A stretch of 64,000 nt of DNA, taken from assembly GCF_021729885.1 (NCBI RefSeq), contig NZ_CP063401.1:434001-498000 (forward strand). The letters are read 5' to 3'. The translations under genes and the position numbers were made by a program. The DNA comes from Devosia sp. SL43 (lineage in GTDB: Bacteria; Pseudomonadota; Alphaproteobacteria; Rhizobiales; Devosiaceae). Below, one piece after another: positions 27,535-37,735 of the stretch (position 1 is the stretch's first letter; each line of letters starts with the position of its first letter). Under the pieces are notes generated by a model. It saw only the letters and a program-made list of their open reading frames with translations, ran no database searches and had not been told where the DNA came from.

Positions 27535-29325
27535 ATGACTTCACATCGCTATCGCTCGCATACCTGCGGGGCCCTGACGGCCGCGCAAGCTGGTGAAACC
27601 GTCCGCCTCAGCGGCTGGGTGCATCGCATTCGCGATCATGGTGGGCTGCTGTTCATCGATCTGCGCGACCACTACGGCATCACCCAGGCCGTCATCGATC
27701 CCGATTCGCCCGCCTTCGCGCAGGCCGAAAAGGTGCGTTCGGAGTGGGTCATTCGCATCGACGGCGAAGTGAAGCTGCGCGACGCCGCGGCGGTGAACCC
27801 CAACCTGCCCACCGGCACGGTTGAGGTGTTCATCCGCGAGATCGAGGTACTGTCCGCGGCCAAGGAATTGCCGCTGCCGGTGTTCGGCGATCAGGATTAT
27901 CCGGAAGACGTGCGCCTCAAGTACCGCTTCCTCGACCTGCGCCGCGAAAAGCTGCATGCCAACATCGTCAAGCGCACCAAGGTGATCGCGGCGATGCGCA
28001 ATGGCATGACCGAGCAGGGCTTTACCGAATATTCGACGCCGATCCTGACGGCATCCTCGCCCGAAGGCGCGCGTGACTTCCTCGTGCCGTCGCGCATCCA
28101 TCCCGGCAAATTCTTCGCGCTGCCGCAGGCGCCGCAGCAGTATAAGCAATTGCTGATGGTGGCGGGCTTCGACCGCTACTTCCAGATCGCGCCATGCTTC
28201 CGCGACGAAGACCCTCGTGCCGATCGCCTGCCGGGCGAATTCTACCAGCTCGACCTGGAAATGAGCTTCGTTACCCAGGAAGACGTCTGGAACACCACCC
28301 AGCCTGTCATCACCTCGATCTTCGAGCAGTTCGCCGAAGGCAAGGCCGTGACCAAGGACTGGCCGCGCATTCCCTATGACACGGCCATTCGCAAGTATGG
28401 CTCGGACAAGCCCGACTTGCGCAACCCGATCGAAATGCAGGCCGTCACCGAGCACTTTGCCGGTTCGGGCTTCAAGGTGTTCGCCGGCCAGATCGAAGCC
28501 GATTCCAAGGTCGAAGTCTGGGCCATCCCGGCCAAGAACAAGGCCGGCGCCGAGCCGATCGGCCGTGCCTTCTGCGATCGTATGAACGCCTGGGCGCAGG
28601 GCGAGGGCCAGCCGGGCCTGGGCTATATCTTCTTCAAGGATGGGCAGGGCTCCGGCCCGATTGCCAAGAACATTGGCGAGGAGCGTACCGCCGCCCTCAA
28701 GGCGCAGTTGGGCCTCGAGGATGGCGATGCCGTCTTCTTCGTCTGCGGTCGTCCCGAGAAGTTCTACAAGTTCGCTGGCGAGGCCCGCACCAAGGCCGGC
28801 ACCGATATCGGCGTGGTCGACACCGAACGTTTCGCCCTGTGCTGGATTGTCGATTTCCCGTTCTACGAGTGGAGCGAAGAGGAAAAGCGCGTCGACTTCG
28901 CGCACAACCCCTTCTCGATGCCTCAGGGCGGGCTTGAGGCGCTGAACAGCCAGGATCCGCTGACGATCAAGGCCTATCAGTATGACGCCGTCTGCAACGG
29001 CTACGAAATCGCCTCCGGCTCGATCCGTAACCAGCTGCCCGACCTGATGGTCAAGGCATTCGAACTGACCGGCAAAAGCCGCGACGAGGTCGAGGAGCAG
29101 TTCGGCGGCCTCTATCGCGCCTTCCAGTACGGCGCTCCGCCACACGGCGGCGCAGCGTTCGGCATCGATCGCATCGTGATGCTGCTGTGCGGGGTCGCCA
29201 ACCTGCGCGAAATCACGGCCTTCCCGATGAACCAGCAGGCCGAAGACTTGCTGATGGGCGCACCGAGCCCGGCATCATCAAAGGCCCTGCGCGAGCTGAG
29301 CATTCGGCTGAACGTACAGTCGTAA
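27535..29325 (+). CDS. aspS: Aspartyl-tRNA synthetase (probably non-discriminating AspRS)
   Basis: 596 residues, bacterial-type class II synthetase. It has the OB-fold anticodon domain ([20 protein letters not shown]), motif 1-2 region ([28 protein letters not shown]), a GAD insertion domain (about 290-420) and motif 3 ([13 protein letters not shown]). It charges tRNA(Asp). Because GatCAB is encoded nearby, AspRS may also mischarge tRNA(Asn) for transamidation, but this depends on whether asparaginyl-tRNA synthetase exists in the genome, which is not visible here. An inverted repeat follows the gene. Confidence 0.97.
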   Translation: MTSHRYRSHTCGALTAAQAGETVRLSGWVHRIRDHGGLLFIDLRDHYGITQAVIDPDSPAFAQAEKVRSEWVIRIDGEVKLRDAAAVNPNLPTGTVEVFIREIEVLSAAKELPLPVFGDQDYPEDVRLKYRFLDLRREKLHANIVKRTKVIAAMRNGMTEQGFTEYSTPILTASSPEGARDFLVPSRIHPGKFFALPQAPQQYKQLLMVAGFDRYFQIAPCFRDEDPRADRLPGEFYQLDLEMSFVTQEDVWNTTQPVITSIFEQFAEGKAVTKDWPRIPYDTAIRKYGSDKPDLRNPIEMQAVTEHFAGSGFKVFAGQIEADSKVEVWAIPAKNKAGAEPIGRAFCDRMNAWAQGEGQPGLGYIFFKDGQGSGPIAKNIGEERTAALKAQLGLEDGDAVFFVCGRPEKFYKFAGEARTKAGTDIGVVDTERFALCWIVDFPFYEWSEEEKRVDFAHNPFSMPQGGLEALNSQDPLTIKAYQYDAVCNGYEIASGSIRNQLPDLMVKAFELTGKSRDEVEEQFGGLYRAFQYGAPPHGGAAFGIDRIVMLLCGVANLREITAFPMNQQAEDLLMGAPSPASSKALRELSIRLNVQS

Positions 29326-29339
29326 AATCTTGTAGTCGG

Positions 29340-29459
29340 CGTCTCCCTCCCCCTTGTGGGGAGGGTGGCCCGAAGGGGTCGGGTGGGGGGCTCGCCGCCA
29401 ACGCGGTGTCGGGGGCCCACCCCCACCCTTGCTCCCTCCCCACAAGGGGGAGGGAGACG
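29340..29459. repeat. Intergenic inverted repeat, family A copy 3
   Basis: This is the longest of the three family A elements. The outer 26 nt of each arm (29340-29365 and 29434-29459) are perfect inverted copies, and the inner parts (to about 29390 and from about 29417) are related through CACCC/GGGTG blocks. Each arm carries the CCCTCCCC...GGGGAGGG mini-palindrome. It lies 14 nt after aspS and 20 nt beyond the end of the convergent DUF3601 gene, filling that gap. Confidence 0.85.
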
Positions 29460-29479
29460 ACTGCAACTCCAGCGTCCCC

Positions 29480-29752
29480 CTACCTCACCTCCTGCACATA
29501 GTCCTGCAGCCGATCGATGATCGGCCCTTGCTCCTCGTCGCGCCACTGCATGCGGATATGCCGCTCTTTGTCGCCGATCTCGACGAACAGCGAGAGGCCA
29601 TCGTCATAGGGCAGGAAGGCCGAGCCGATATAGGTCCAGCTTTCGCCCACCGGATGCTCGCCGTGGTCGAAATCCTTGAATGCCTTGATCACCGCGTAGC
29701 GCCGGCCGCTCACCAGATGCTTGAAGTCGCGGGTGGGAAGTTCATAGGCCAT
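29480..29752 (-). CDS. DUF3601-type small protein
   Basis: 90 residues from ATG 29752; a TTG four codons upstream is the alternative. The pattern LVSGRRYAVIKAFKDFD, HPVGESWTYIGSAFLPYDDG then LSLFVEIG matches my memory of the DUF3601 domain, a compact all-beta domain of unknown function in Proteobacteria. No signal or membrane segment is present. It is transcribed toward aspS (convergent) and away from the c-di-GMP phosphodiesterase gene, with 73 nt between the two starts. Confidence 0.7.
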   Translation of the reverse strand: MAYELPTRDFKHLVSGRRYAVIKAFKDFDHGEHPVGESWTYIGSAFLPYDDGLSLFVEIGDKERHIRMQWRDEEQGPIIDRLQDYVQEVR

Positions 29753-29825
29753 GCTGTCTCGCAATCCCTGTCGTTTTCCGATGGTTAACCAGCATTAATG
29801 ATCCGTTAAACGCTGATTGGTACCG

Positions 29826-31508
29826 ATGAAGGGTGAAATTGGCCCTTTTCGGATTCGTTCATTGAAGTCCCGCTACTCCCATGTCCTGATGCTGCTGGGC
29901 GCCATTCTGGCGTTCCTGCCCATTGTGGCTGTGGACTATCTGCTGGACGCCTATGTTCGCGTCCGAGAGAAAACAACCACACAACAATACGTTGGCGCGA
30001 TAACTTCGCAAATCGGTATCGGTGCGAACGACGCAATTGCCTCGCTCCGCACCATCCTGGCGGATAGCCCGTCGCTGTGCACGCCGACTTTCGTGGCCAA
30101 TGTGCAGGTCGCAATCGAATCCAGCCTCAATATGAAGCAGGTGCTGGTCGAGAACGCTGATGGTGTCCAATATTGCGACGCTTTCGGCCGGACCGTCGTC
30201 TATTCGCCGATGTCGGAAAGTCTGCCTGTGCCCGGCCACACCGAAACGATTACGGTCGTGAAGCTGGGCGACATGGCCATGCCGGCGCTCAAGATCACCC
30301 AGGCCTTTGGCCAGACGCGCCGTGTGTCGGCTTTCGTGCCCCTGCTCGGACAAACCGAGGCGGCACTGGCGGAAGGCCTCGGCACCGGCGGCATGCTGCG
30401 GGTCACCTTGACCAACGGCACCGCCATCATGACCGTGGGCGACGCGACCGGTTTTGACCGTCGCACGTCCACGACCGAATTCGTCTATGCCCAGGGCTTT
30501 GCCGGCGAGCTGCCGCTCAAGGTCGAATATGCCATGCCCTTTGCCATGGCACGCGCCGGCTATACCGATCTCGATGTCGGCTTCACCATCATCGCCTGCC
30601 TGATGAGCGGCGCCTTCCTCATCCTGTCGCTGCACTATGTCCGCCGGTCACGCGTGCCGGCCTTCGACCTCGAACGCGCCATCGCTCGCGGCGAGATCAA
30701 GCCCTACTACCAGCCTGTCATCAACCTGCGCACCGGCCAGCTCGAAGGCTGCGAAGTGCTGTGCCGCTGGGAGAAAAAGAACGGCAAGGTCATCCCGCCC
30801 GGCGCCTTCATCGACTATGCCGAGGTGACCGGTCTTGCCATCCCGATGACGCTGTCGCTGATGCAGCAGGTCAAGGTCGATCTCGGCGATCTCTGCCAGC
30901 TGATGCCCGAGATGAAGGTCTCGATCAATCTGTTCGAGGGCCACTTCCGCGACGCCAGCATCGTCGAGGACGTGCAGGCAATCTTCGGCAATTCGCAAAT
31001 CTCGTTCCGGCAACTGGTGTTCGAAATCACCGAGCGCCACCCGCTGGCCAATTCGACCGTGGCCGGCAGCGTGATCGCCGGCCTGCATGCTCTGGGCTGC
31101 CGCCTGGCGCTCGACGATGCCGGCACCGGCCACTCCAACCTCGCTTATCTGGCGACGCTGGGCTGCGACATCATCAAGATCGACCGCGTCTTCGTCGACA
31201 TGGTCAAACCCGGTACGACGCAGGTTCCGGTGCTCGACGGCCTGATCGCCATGGCCACCGATCTCGATTGCGAAATCGTGGCTGAAGGCGTCGAGACCGA
31301 GGCGCAGGCGCTCTACCTGCGAGCCCGCGGCGTGCTGCAGGCCCAGGGCTTCATCTTCGCCCCGGCACTCAAGATTGGCGCCTTCCGCGAGCTGGCCATG
31401 GCCCTGCATGCCACCCAGGCGCCACGTAGCCGGATCGAAGCCATCATCGGCACCGACAACGAGATTATCGGCGAGGCCACAACCGTCGTCGGCAGCCGGG
31501 CCGCATAG
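29826..31508 (+). CDS. Cyclic-di-GMP phosphodiesterase, CSS-motif/EAL type
   Basis: 560 residues from ATG 29826 (an in-frame TTG lies 3 codons upstream). Two membrane helices (about 20-40 and 251-270) bracket a periplasmic domain with cysteines C85 (LCTP) and C117 (YCDAF), the pair expected of CSS-motif sensors, whose disulfide state controls activity in E. coli homologues. A cytoplasmic EAL domain follows (about 282-530) with E310-V-L, N in NLFEGHF, EITER, DDAGTGHSNL and KIDRVFV. Metal and catalytic residues look intact, so it should hydrolyse c-di-GMP to pGpG. There is no GGDEF domain. Confidence 0.9.
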   Translation: MKGEIGPFRIRSLKSRYSHVLMLLGAILAFLPIVAVDYLLDAYVRVREKTTTQQYVGAITSQIGIGANDAIASLRTILADSPSLCTPTFVANVQVAIESSLNMKQVLVENADGVQYCDAFGRTVVYSPMSESLPVPGHTETITVVKLGDMAMPALKITQAFGQTRRVSAFVPLLGQTEAALAEGLGTGGMLRVTLTNGTAIMTVGDATGFDRRTSTTEFVYAQGFAGELPLKVEYAMPFAMARAGYTDLDVGFTIIACLMSGAFLILSLHYVRRSRVPAFDLERAIARGEIKPYYQPVINLRTGQLEGCEVLCRWEKKNGKVIPPGAFIDYAEVTGLAIPMTLSLMQQVKVDLGDLCQLMPEMKVSINLFEGHFRDASIVEDVQAIFGNSQISFRQLVFEITERHPLANSTVAGSVIAGLHALGCRLALDDAGTGHSNLAYLATLGCDIIKIDRVFVDMVKPGTTQVPVLDGLIAMATDLDCEIVAEGVETEAQALYLRARGVLQAQGFIFAPALKIGAFRELAMALHATQAPRSRIEAIIGTDNEIIGEATTVVGSRAA

Positions 31509-31611
31509 TCGCTTTCGGCATCATAAGCTCTTTTCATCGCTCGAATTTGGTGGCACCAACGCGGACCCCCGCTTGTTCTTTCATCATATGAATGCGGGTT
31601 AGGAGGATTGC

Positions 31612-33897
31612 GTGTCCACTGACGTCAATGAACAGCGGAAAGCCCTGCGCGAAGCCGCGCTGCATTTCCACGAGTTCCCCAAGCCCGGCAAGCTCGAAAT
31701 CCAGGCCACCAAGCCGCTGGGCAACCAGCGCGACCTGGCGCTTGCCTATTCCCCCGGCGTTGCCGCGCCCTGCGAGGAAATCGCGGCCAATCCGGAAACG
31801 GTGTCACGTTACACCTCCCGCCAGAACCTGGTCGCAGTGATCTCCAACGGCACGGCCGTTCTCGGCCTGGGCAATATCGGCGCGCTGGCCAGCAAGCCGG
31901 TGATGGAAGGCAAGGCCGTCCTATTCAAGAAGTTCGCCGGCATCGACGTGTTCGACCTCGAGATCGACGAGATCGACCCCAAGAAGTTCATCGATGCCGT
32001 AGCGCCACTCTGGCCGACCTTCGGCGGCATCAACCTTGAAGACATCCGCGCGCCCGACTGCTTCGAGATCGAAGAGACGCTGCGCGAGCGCATGCCTATT
32101 CCCGTGTTCCACGACGACCAGCATGGTACCGCCATCATCGTTGGCGCTGCCGTCCTCAACGGCCTGGAGCTCAAGGGCAAGAAGATCGAGGACGTCAAGA
32201 TTTGCGCGTCCGGGGCAGGGGCTGCGGCCATTGCCTGCCTCAACGTGCTCGTGGCGCTCGGCGCCAAGTACGAGAATATCTGGGTCGCCGATAAGGATGG
32301 CCTGGTCACCCACAAGCGCAACGATGTGAATGACAAGTGGCGCGGCCAGTTCCGCCGCACCAGCGACGCCACGACGCTGGCCGAAGTGATCGACGGCGCC
32401 GACATCTTCCTCGGTCTGTCGGCTGCCGGCGCCTTGAAGCCGGAAATGCTGGCCAAGATGGCGCCCAAGCCGCTGATTCTGGCGCTGGCCAATCCGAACC
32501 CGGAAATTATGCCCGAAGTCGCCAAGGCGACGCGTCCGGACGCCATGGTTTGCACCGGTCGGTCGGACTATCCCAACCAGGTCAACAACGTCCTCTGCTT
32601 CCCCTTCATCTTCCGCGGCGCGCTCGATGTGGGCGCGACCACGATCAACGAAGAGATGAAGCTGGCCGCCGTCCGCGCGATCGCCAAGCTGGCGCATGAG
32701 CCGGGCTTGGAAGTCTCTCCCTCAGGCGCGCCGGCCGTCTTCGGGGCCGACCACATCATTCCCAATCCGTTCGATCAGCGCCTGATCCTGCGCATCGCGC
32801 CAGCCGTGGCGCGAGCAGCAATGGAATCGGGCGTGGCCAAGAAGCCGATCGCAGATTGGGACGCCTATATGGACGGGCTCAATCGCTTCGTCTTCCGCTC
32901 GGGCCTGGTGATGAAGCCGATCATCGATCGCGCCCAGGGCCAGAACAAGCGCATCGCCTTTGCCGATGGCGAAGACGAGCGCGTGCTGCGCGCTACCCAG
33001 GTGCTGCTGGAAGAAAAGATCGCCCGGCCGATCCTCATCGGCCGTCCCTCGGTCATCGAGGCGCGCATCGAACGCTTCGGCCTCAGCCTTAAGCCCGGCC
33101 GCGACTTCGACGTGATCAACCCCGAGGACGATCCACGTTATCGCGACTACGTCAGCGAGTTCCACGCGCTGGTCGGCCGCAACGGCGTGACGCCCGATAC
33201 CGCTCGGCAGATGGTCCGCACCAATACCACGGTCATCGGTGCGCTCGCCGTGCGTCGCGGCGACGCGGATGCCTTGATCTGCGGCCTCCAGGGCCGCTTC
33301 ATCCGCCACGTCCGCGACATCCGCTCGGTGATCGGCCTGCAGGATGGCGTTGCCGACGTATCCGCCCTGTCTCTGCTGATCATGCCGCGCGGCGCCTTCT
33401 TCCTCGCCGACACCTATGTGAACATCGATCCGTCGCCCGACGAGATCGTCGGCATCACCCTGCAGGCCCGCGACCATCTCAAGCGCTTCAATATCGAGGC
33501 CAAGGTGGCGCTGCTGAGCTACTCCAACTTCGGCTCGCGCGATGGCGACAGCGCCTACAAGATGCGCGAAGTCTATAAGAAGCTCAAAGCCATCGACCCC
33601 GGCCTCATCGTCGAAGGCGAAATGCAGGGCGACCTGGCGCTCAACCACGAACTGCGCGAGCGCTACATCCCCGACACCATCCTGGGCGGCGAAGCCAACC
33701 TGCTGATTTTCCCCAACCTCGACGCCGCCAACCTGTCGATGACGCTGCTCAAGGAAATGAACAACGCCCTGTCGGTCGGCCCCATCCTGATGGGCCCGAA
33801 ATCGCCAGCCCATATCCTGGCGCCATCCACCACCAGCCGCGGCATCGTCAACATGGCGGCGATTGCGGCCACGGAAGCTATTGGAGCGCAGGAATGA
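31612..33897 (+). CDS. maeB: NADP-dependent malic enzyme (MaeB type, with phosphotransacetylase-like domain)
   Basis: 761 residues from a GTG preceded by TAGGAGG. The malic enzyme half (about 1-430) contains the substrate loop [30 protein letters not shown] and the NADP site [14 protein letters not shown]. The C-terminal half (about 435-755) is a PTA-like domain ([50 protein letters not shown]), which in this family serves allosteric control by acetyl-CoA rather than transacetylation. It decarboxylates malate to pyruvate, feeding the PDH complex encoded 1 kb downstream. The stop overlaps the next gene by 4 nt. Confidence 0.96.
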   Translation: MSTDVNEQRKALREAALHFHEFPKPGKLEIQATKPLGNQRDLALAYSPGVAAPCEEIAANPETVSRYTSRQNLVAVISNGTAVLGLGNIGALASKPVMEGKAVLFKKFAGIDVFDLEIDEIDPKKFIDAVAPLWPTFGGINLEDIRAPDCFEIEETLRERMPIPVFHDDQHGTAIIVGAAVLNGLELKGKKIEDVKICASGAGAAAIACLNVLVALGAKYENIWVADKDGLVTHKRNDVNDKWRGQFRRTSDATTLAEVIDGADIFLGLSAAGALKPEMLAKMAPKPLILALANPNPEIMPEVAKATRPDAMVCTGRSDYPNQVNNVLCFPFIFRGALDVGATTINEEMKLAAVRAIAKLAHEPGLEVSPSGAPAVFGADHIIPNPFDQRLILRIAPAVARAAMESGVAKKPIADWDAYMDGLNRFVFRSGLVMKPIIDRAQGQNKRIAFADGEDERVLRATQVLLEEKIARPILIGRPSVIEARIERFGLSLKPGRDFDVINPEDDPRYRDYVSEFHALVGRNGVTPDTARQMVRTNTTVIGALAVRRGDADALICGLQGRFIRHVRDIRSVIGLQDGVADVSALSLLIMPRGAFFLADTYVNIDPSPDEIVGITLQARDHLKRFNIEAKVALLSYSNFGSRDGDSAYKMREVYKKLKAIDPGLIVEGEMQGDLALNHELRERYIPDTILGGEANLLIFPNLDAANLSMTLLKEMNNALSVGPILMGPKSPAHILAPSTTSRGIVNMAAIAATEAIGAQE

Positions 33898-34184
33898 TCC
33901 GTCACAGCGTCATCTTCACCCTGAAGCATCCGGCCGGCTCGGCGGAGGAGGGGGCCTTCCTGCGCGATGCGAAGATCCTCGCCGCGATCCCAGGCGTCGA
34001 GAAGTTTGAGCAATTGCGTCAGGTCAGCCGCAAGAACGACTATGCCTTCGGCTTCTCGATGGAATTTGCCGACCAGGCGGCTTATTCGGGCTACAACGAT
34101 CATCCGGACCATGTGGCGTTTGTCCGCGACCGCTGGATGCCCGAGGTGGAGCGGTTTCTCGAGATCGATTACGTGCTGATTTAG
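33894..34184 (+). CDS. Dabb-domain (stress-responsive A/B barrel) protein
   Basis: 96 residues, start overlapping the maeB stop (ATGA). The dimeric alpha-beta barrel pattern is clear: [50 protein letters not shown], and HPDHVAFVRDRWMPEVERFLE. Dabb proteins are small single-domain proteins of mostly unknown function; a few act in polyketide or hydrocarbon metabolism. It is coupled to maeB and followed by a long inverted repeat. Confidence 0.88.
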   Translation: MIRHSVIFTLKHPAGSAEEGAFLRDAKILAAIPGVEKFEQLRQVSRKNDYAFGFSMEFADQAAYSGYNDHPDHVAFVRDRWMPEVERFLEIDYVLI

Positions 34185-34187
34185 GAT

Positions 34188-34338
34188 CGTGCCACGCCCT
34201 CGTGGTTCGAGGCTCGCGAAGAGCTCGCACCTCACCATGAGGTCTACTGGTATATAGAGGCGATCGCGACCACCCTCACAGTAGCCCTCATGGTGAGGTG
34301 CGCTTCTTCAGCGCCTCGAACCACGAGGGCGTGGCACG
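34188..34338. repeat. Intergenic inverted repeat, family B copy 1
   Basis: Arms of about 54 nt (34188-34242 and 34285-34338) are inverted copies sharing CGTGCCACGCCCTCGTGG and CTCACCATGAGG blocks, around a 42-nt centre. It begins 3 nt after the Dabb stop. The second copy at 44521-44642 has nearly the same arms but a different centre, so this is a dispersed element and not a local hairpin. Confidence 0.88.
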
Positions 34339-34397
34339 GCAACCCCATGTTAAACCCTTCTCACTCATAGTGGTCTGGTCCAAACTCGGTCCTGCCC

Positions 34398-34796
34398 ATG
34401 CCCACCCGTCTCAAACGCCCCGCTATCTGGCGCCCGCTCGCCCTTACAGTGGCTTTGCTTGGCTTTCAGGGCTATCTCGGCTTTTCAGCGATCGGTGGTC
34501 AGTTCGGCATTGAGAACCGCACGCAGATCATGCTCGATATCGATCAGCTCAAGGGCAAGTCGGCTGCACTTCAGGCCGAGATCGACGCCTACCGACATCG
34601 TGCCACGCTGATGGATACCCGCCGGCTTGATCCCGATATAGTCACGGAACGGGCACGCGCCATGCTGAACATGGCCAATGCGGACGACGTGATCGTCATG
34701 GTCGACCCGCATACTGGTGAACCACTTTCCGGTAAATTCCGTGAATTAGCCTCAGATGAGTTAATGCAACTTATCGAAGCGGATTCAACGCTTTAG
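34398..34796 (+). CDS. ftsB: Septum formation initiator FtsB/DivIC family protein
   Basis: 132 residues: a short basic cytoplasmic N terminus, one transmembrane helix (LALTVALLGFQGYLGFSAIG), then a heptad-like coiled coil (IDQLKGKSAALQAEIDAYRH) and an acidic tail (DPDIVTERARAMLNMA). This is the architecture of FtsB-like divisome proteins. In alphaproteobacteria it regularly lies just upstream of pdhA, as here (115 nt). Family call is strong; divisome role is inferred. Confidence 0.9.
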   Translation: MPTRLKRPAIWRPLALTVALLGFQGYLGFSAIGGQFGIENRTQIMLDIDQLKGKSAALQAEIDAYRHRATLMDTRRLDPDIVTERARAMLNMANADDVIVMVDPHTGEPLSGKFRELASDELMQLIEADSTL

Positions 34797-34911
34797 TCGG
34801 CGCCCATCGCTCCAGTGGAGCATTGCTTTCCGTCCATCGCTTGCACTATGATGCGCAACTGTGGCCAACTCGGGCCAAGCGGCAAATCCATTTCGATGCG
34901 GAGCGTTCCCC

Positions 34912-35931
34912 ATGGCGCGTAAGGCTGTGGCCACCAAGGCCAAGACGCAATCCAATGTCCCTCAGTTTACCGGGGAACAAGACCTCGAAGCCTACCGCGA
35001 AATGCTGCTGATCCGGCGTTTCGAGGAAAAGGCCGGCCAGATGTATGGCATGGGTCTGATCGGCGGCTTCTGCCACCTCTATATCGGCCAGGAAGCCGTG
35101 GTCACCGGCATCACCATGGCCAGTGAGAAGGGCAAGGACGCCCAGATCACCGGCTATCGCGACCACGGACACATGCTGGTCATGGGCCTCGACCCCAAGG
35201 GCGTTATGGCCGAGCTGACCGGCCGCGAAGGTGGCCTCAGCCGCGGCAAGGGCGGCTCGATGCACATGTTCTCCAACGAACACCGCTTCTATGGCGGCAA
35301 CGGCATTGTCGGCGCCCAGGCGTCGCTCGGTACGGGCCTGGCCTTCGCCGCCAAGTACAAAGGCGACGGTTCGGTGTCGCTGGCCTATTTCGGCGACGGC
35401 GCGGCCAACCAGGGCCAGGTCTACGAGAGCTTCAACATGGCCAAGCTGTGGAAGCTGCCGGTCGTGTTTGTCATCGAAAACAACAAATACGCCATGGGCA
35501 CCTCGATCGAGCGTGCTTCGGCGACGACCGATTTCTCCCAGCGCGGCGCTTCGTTCGACATTCCAGGCGAACAGGTCGACGGCATGGACGTTCGCATGGT
35601 CTATGACGCTGCCCGGCGCGCCATCGAGCATGCCCGCTCGGGCAAGGGCCCGTATATCCTCGAAATGCTGACCTACCGCTATCGCGGTCACTCCATGTCC
35701 GACCCGGCGAAGTATCGCTCCAAGGACGAAGTGACCAAGTATCGGCAGGAGCGTGACCCGATCGAGCAGGTCAAGGCTCGCCTGATCGAGTCGGGCGCCC
35801 AGACCGAAGAGACGCTCAAGGCCATCGAAAATGACATCCGCGCCATCGTGACGGCAGCGGCCGACTTTGCGACCGAGAATCCGGAGCCGGATGCGTCCGA
35901 ACTCTGGACCGACATCACCGTCAGCGCCTGA
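34912..35931 (+). CDS. pdhA: Pyruvate dehydrogenase E1 component, alpha subunit
   Basis: 339 residues from ATG 34912 with GGAG 9 nt upstream. E1 alpha binds thiamine diphosphate: the motif runs from GDGAANQGQVYESFNMA to VIENN. The phosphorylation-loop region YRYRGHSMSDP (substrate entry) and the HMFSNEHRFYGGNGIVGAQ segment are conserved. It forms the alpha2beta2 E1 with PdhB to decarboxylate pyruvate. It heads the pdhA-membrane protein-pdhB-pdhC-SGNH-lpd run. Confidence 0.97.
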   Translation: MARKAVATKAKTQSNVPQFTGEQDLEAYREMLLIRRFEEKAGQMYGMGLIGGFCHLYIGQEAVVTGITMASEKGKDAQITGYRDHGHMLVMGLDPKGVMAELTGREGGLSRGKGGSMHMFSNEHRFYGGNGIVGAQASLGTGLAFAAKYKGDGSVSLAYFGDGAANQGQVYESFNMAKLWKLPVVFVIENNKYAMGTSIERASATTDFSQRGASFDIPGEQVDGMDVRMVYDAARRAIEHARSGKGPYILEMLTYRYRGHSMSDPAKYRSKDEVTKYRQERDPIEQVKARLIESGAQTEETLKAIENDIRAIVTAAADFATENPEPDASELWTDITVSA

Positions 35932-35938
35932 GGCCACC

Positions 35939-36334
35939 ATGCTCATCCTTGCGGGTGTAATCGGGCTGTTCGCATCACTGTCCTGGATCGTCGCGGTGAT
36001 CCAGGCGATCCGCATCGTGCAGCTAACGCCCAAGGGCGAAAAAATGGGTTCCTATTTCGCGCTCGGCTGGTGGAAGTTCGACCAGATCGCAGCCAAGGCC
36101 GGCCCTGCTTCGGTGCCGGTGCTGGAGACCTACAAGCGCGCCGTGATCGCCTTCCTGGTCTTCGTGATCCTGGGCGTGTTGCTCAGTGGCTGGATGGCCT
36201 CTCAAACGCCGCCGGCAACTGCCACCACCACCGGCCTGATCAACGATCCGCGGATCATTCCCGCTGAGTTTGCCTTCAATTCCGAATTCCGCCGCGTGGC
36301 TATGCCCGGCGCCTCAAATATCCTGGAGAGCTGA
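35939..36334 (+). CDS. Small membrane protein between pdhA and pdhB
   Basis: 131 residues starting 7 nt after pdhA and ending 1 nt before the pdhB ATG. Two hydrophobic segments ([20 protein letters not shown] at the N terminus and [19 protein letters not shown] about 70-90) flank a basic loop ([20 protein letters not shown]). The C-terminal 40 residues are probably exported. I recognise no family. Tight spacing on both sides implies co-expression with E1, but nothing in the sequence links it to the complex mechanistically. Confidence 0.8.
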   Translation: MLILAGVIGLFASLSWIVAVIQAIRIVQLTPKGEKMGSYFALGWWKFDQIAAKAGPASVPVLETYKRAVIAFLVFVILGVLLSGWMASQTPPATATTTGLINDPRIIPAEFAFNSEFRRVAMPGASNILES

Positions 36335-36335
36335 T

Positions 36336-37724
36336 ATGCCCCAAATCCTGATGCCCGCGCTCTCGCCCACCATGGAAGAGGGCACGCTGTCCAAATGGCT
36401 GGTCAAGGTCGGCGACAAGGTCAAGTCCGGCGACGTGCTGGCCGAAATCGAAACCGACAAGGCGACCATGGAAGTCGAGTCGGTTGATGAAGGCACCGTC
36501 ACCGAGTTGCTGATCGAGGCCGGCACCGAAGGCGTCAAGGTCAATACCCCGATCGCCATGGTTCTGGCCGAAGGCGAAACCGCCGATGCTGCCCCGGTTG
36601 CCAAGACGGCAGCCGAGCCCTCTGAAGCGCCGGTCGTCGCCGCCGAAAAGGCCGCAGACGCAGCGCCATCGCAGGCGTCTGTTCCAGCCGCCCCCAAGTT
36701 CGAAGCCCAGAGCGATCCGGACCTGCCCGAAGGCGTCGAGATGGTCGAGATGACCGTGCGCCAGGCGCTGAACGAGGCCATGGCCGAAGAACTGCGCCGC
36801 GACAAGGACGTCTTTGTTATGGGCGAAGAGGTTGCCGAATACCAGGGCGCCTACAAGATCACCCAGAACCTGCTGCAGGAATTCGGCCCCGAGCGCATCA
36901 TCGATACGCCGATCACCGAGCACGGCTTTGCCGGTCTGGCCGTCGGCGCCGCCTTTGCCGGCCTCAAGCCGATCGTCGAATTCATGACCTGGAACTTTGC
37001 CATGCAGGCAATCGACCAGATCATCAACTCGGCCGCCAAGCAGCTCTATATGTCGGGCGGGCAGGTCAAGGCGCCGATGGTGTTCCGCGGCCCCAACGGC
37101 GTCGCCTCGCGCGTCGGCGCCCAGCACAGCCAGGACTATTCGGCCTGGTACAGCCACGTGCCCGGCCTCACCGTCATCGCGCCCTATAGCGCCGCCGACG
37201 CCAAGGGCCTGCTCAAGGCGGCCATCCGCTCGCCCAATCCGGTGGTCTTCCTCGAAAACGAAATTCTCTACGGCTCGACCGGTCTCGTTCCCAAGATGGA
37301 CGATTTCGTGCTGCCGATCGGCAAGGCCCGCATCGCCCGCAAGGGTGCCGATGTCACGATCGTCTCCTTCTCCATGGGCATGCGCTACGCCACCCAGGCC
37401 ACCGAAAAGCTGGTCGCGGCCGGCGTCGACGTGGAACTGATCGACCTGCGCACCCTGCGCCCGCTCGACAGCGATACCGTCATCGCCTCGGTCAAGAAGA
37501 CCGGTCGTCTGGTGACAGTCGAAGAGGGCTGGCCGCAGGGCGGCATCGGCGCCGAAATTTCGGCCCGCGTCATGGAACAGGCCTTCGACTATCTCGATGC
37601 CCCTGTCATCCGCGTCACCGGCAAGGATGTCCCCATGCCCTACGCCGCCAACCTCGAAAAGCTGGCGCTGCCGAACGTCGATGAAGTGATCGCGGCCGTC
37701 AACGCCGTGACCTACCGCTCGTAA
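36336..37724 (+). CDS. pdhB: Pyruvate dehydrogenase E1 component, beta subunit (with N-terminal lipoyl domain)
   Basis: 462 residues. The first 80 are a lipoyl domain with the lipoylation lysine in [10 protein letters not shown], followed by an Ala/Pro-rich linker (about 85-130) and the E1 beta transketolase-like domain ([64 protein letters not shown]). A lipoyl domain on E1 beta is characteristic of the alphaproteobacterial PDH complex, so it is not an assembly error. The ATG has TGGAGAG upstream. Confidence 0.97.
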   Translation: MPQILMPALSPTMEEGTLSKWLVKVGDKVKSGDVLAEIETDKATMEVESVDEGTVTELLIEAGTEGVKVNTPIAMVLAEGETADAAPVAKTAAEPSEAPVVAAEKAADAAPSQASVPAAPKFEAQSDPDLPEGVEMVEMTVRQALNEAMAEELRRDKDVFVMGEEVAEYQGAYKITQNLLQEFGPERIIDTPITEHGFAGLAVGAAFAGLKPIVEFMTWNFAMQAIDQIINSAAKQLYMSGGQVKAPMVFRGPNGVASRVGAQHSQDYSAWYSHVPGLTVIAPYSAADAKGLLKAAIRSPNPVVFLENEILYGSTGLVPKMDDFVLPIGKARIARKGADVTIVSFSMGMRYATQATEKLVAAGVDVELIDLRTLRPLDSDTVIASVKKTGRLVTVEEGWPQGGIGAEISARVMEQAFDYLDAPVIRVTGKDVPMPYAANLEKLALPNVDEVIAAVNAVTYRS

Positions 37725-37735
37725 GGAGAACCCGG

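Noticed and set aside
151..29459. Repeated palindromic sequences considered as a CRISPR array
   Set aside because: The copies are inverted pairs kilobases apart without regular spacers, and no cas genes are present.
31580..31592. TTCAT-CAT-ATGAA dyad upstream of maeB as an operator
   Set aside because: Arms are only 5 bp and the site abuts the ribosome-binding region; symmetry of this size is common by chance.
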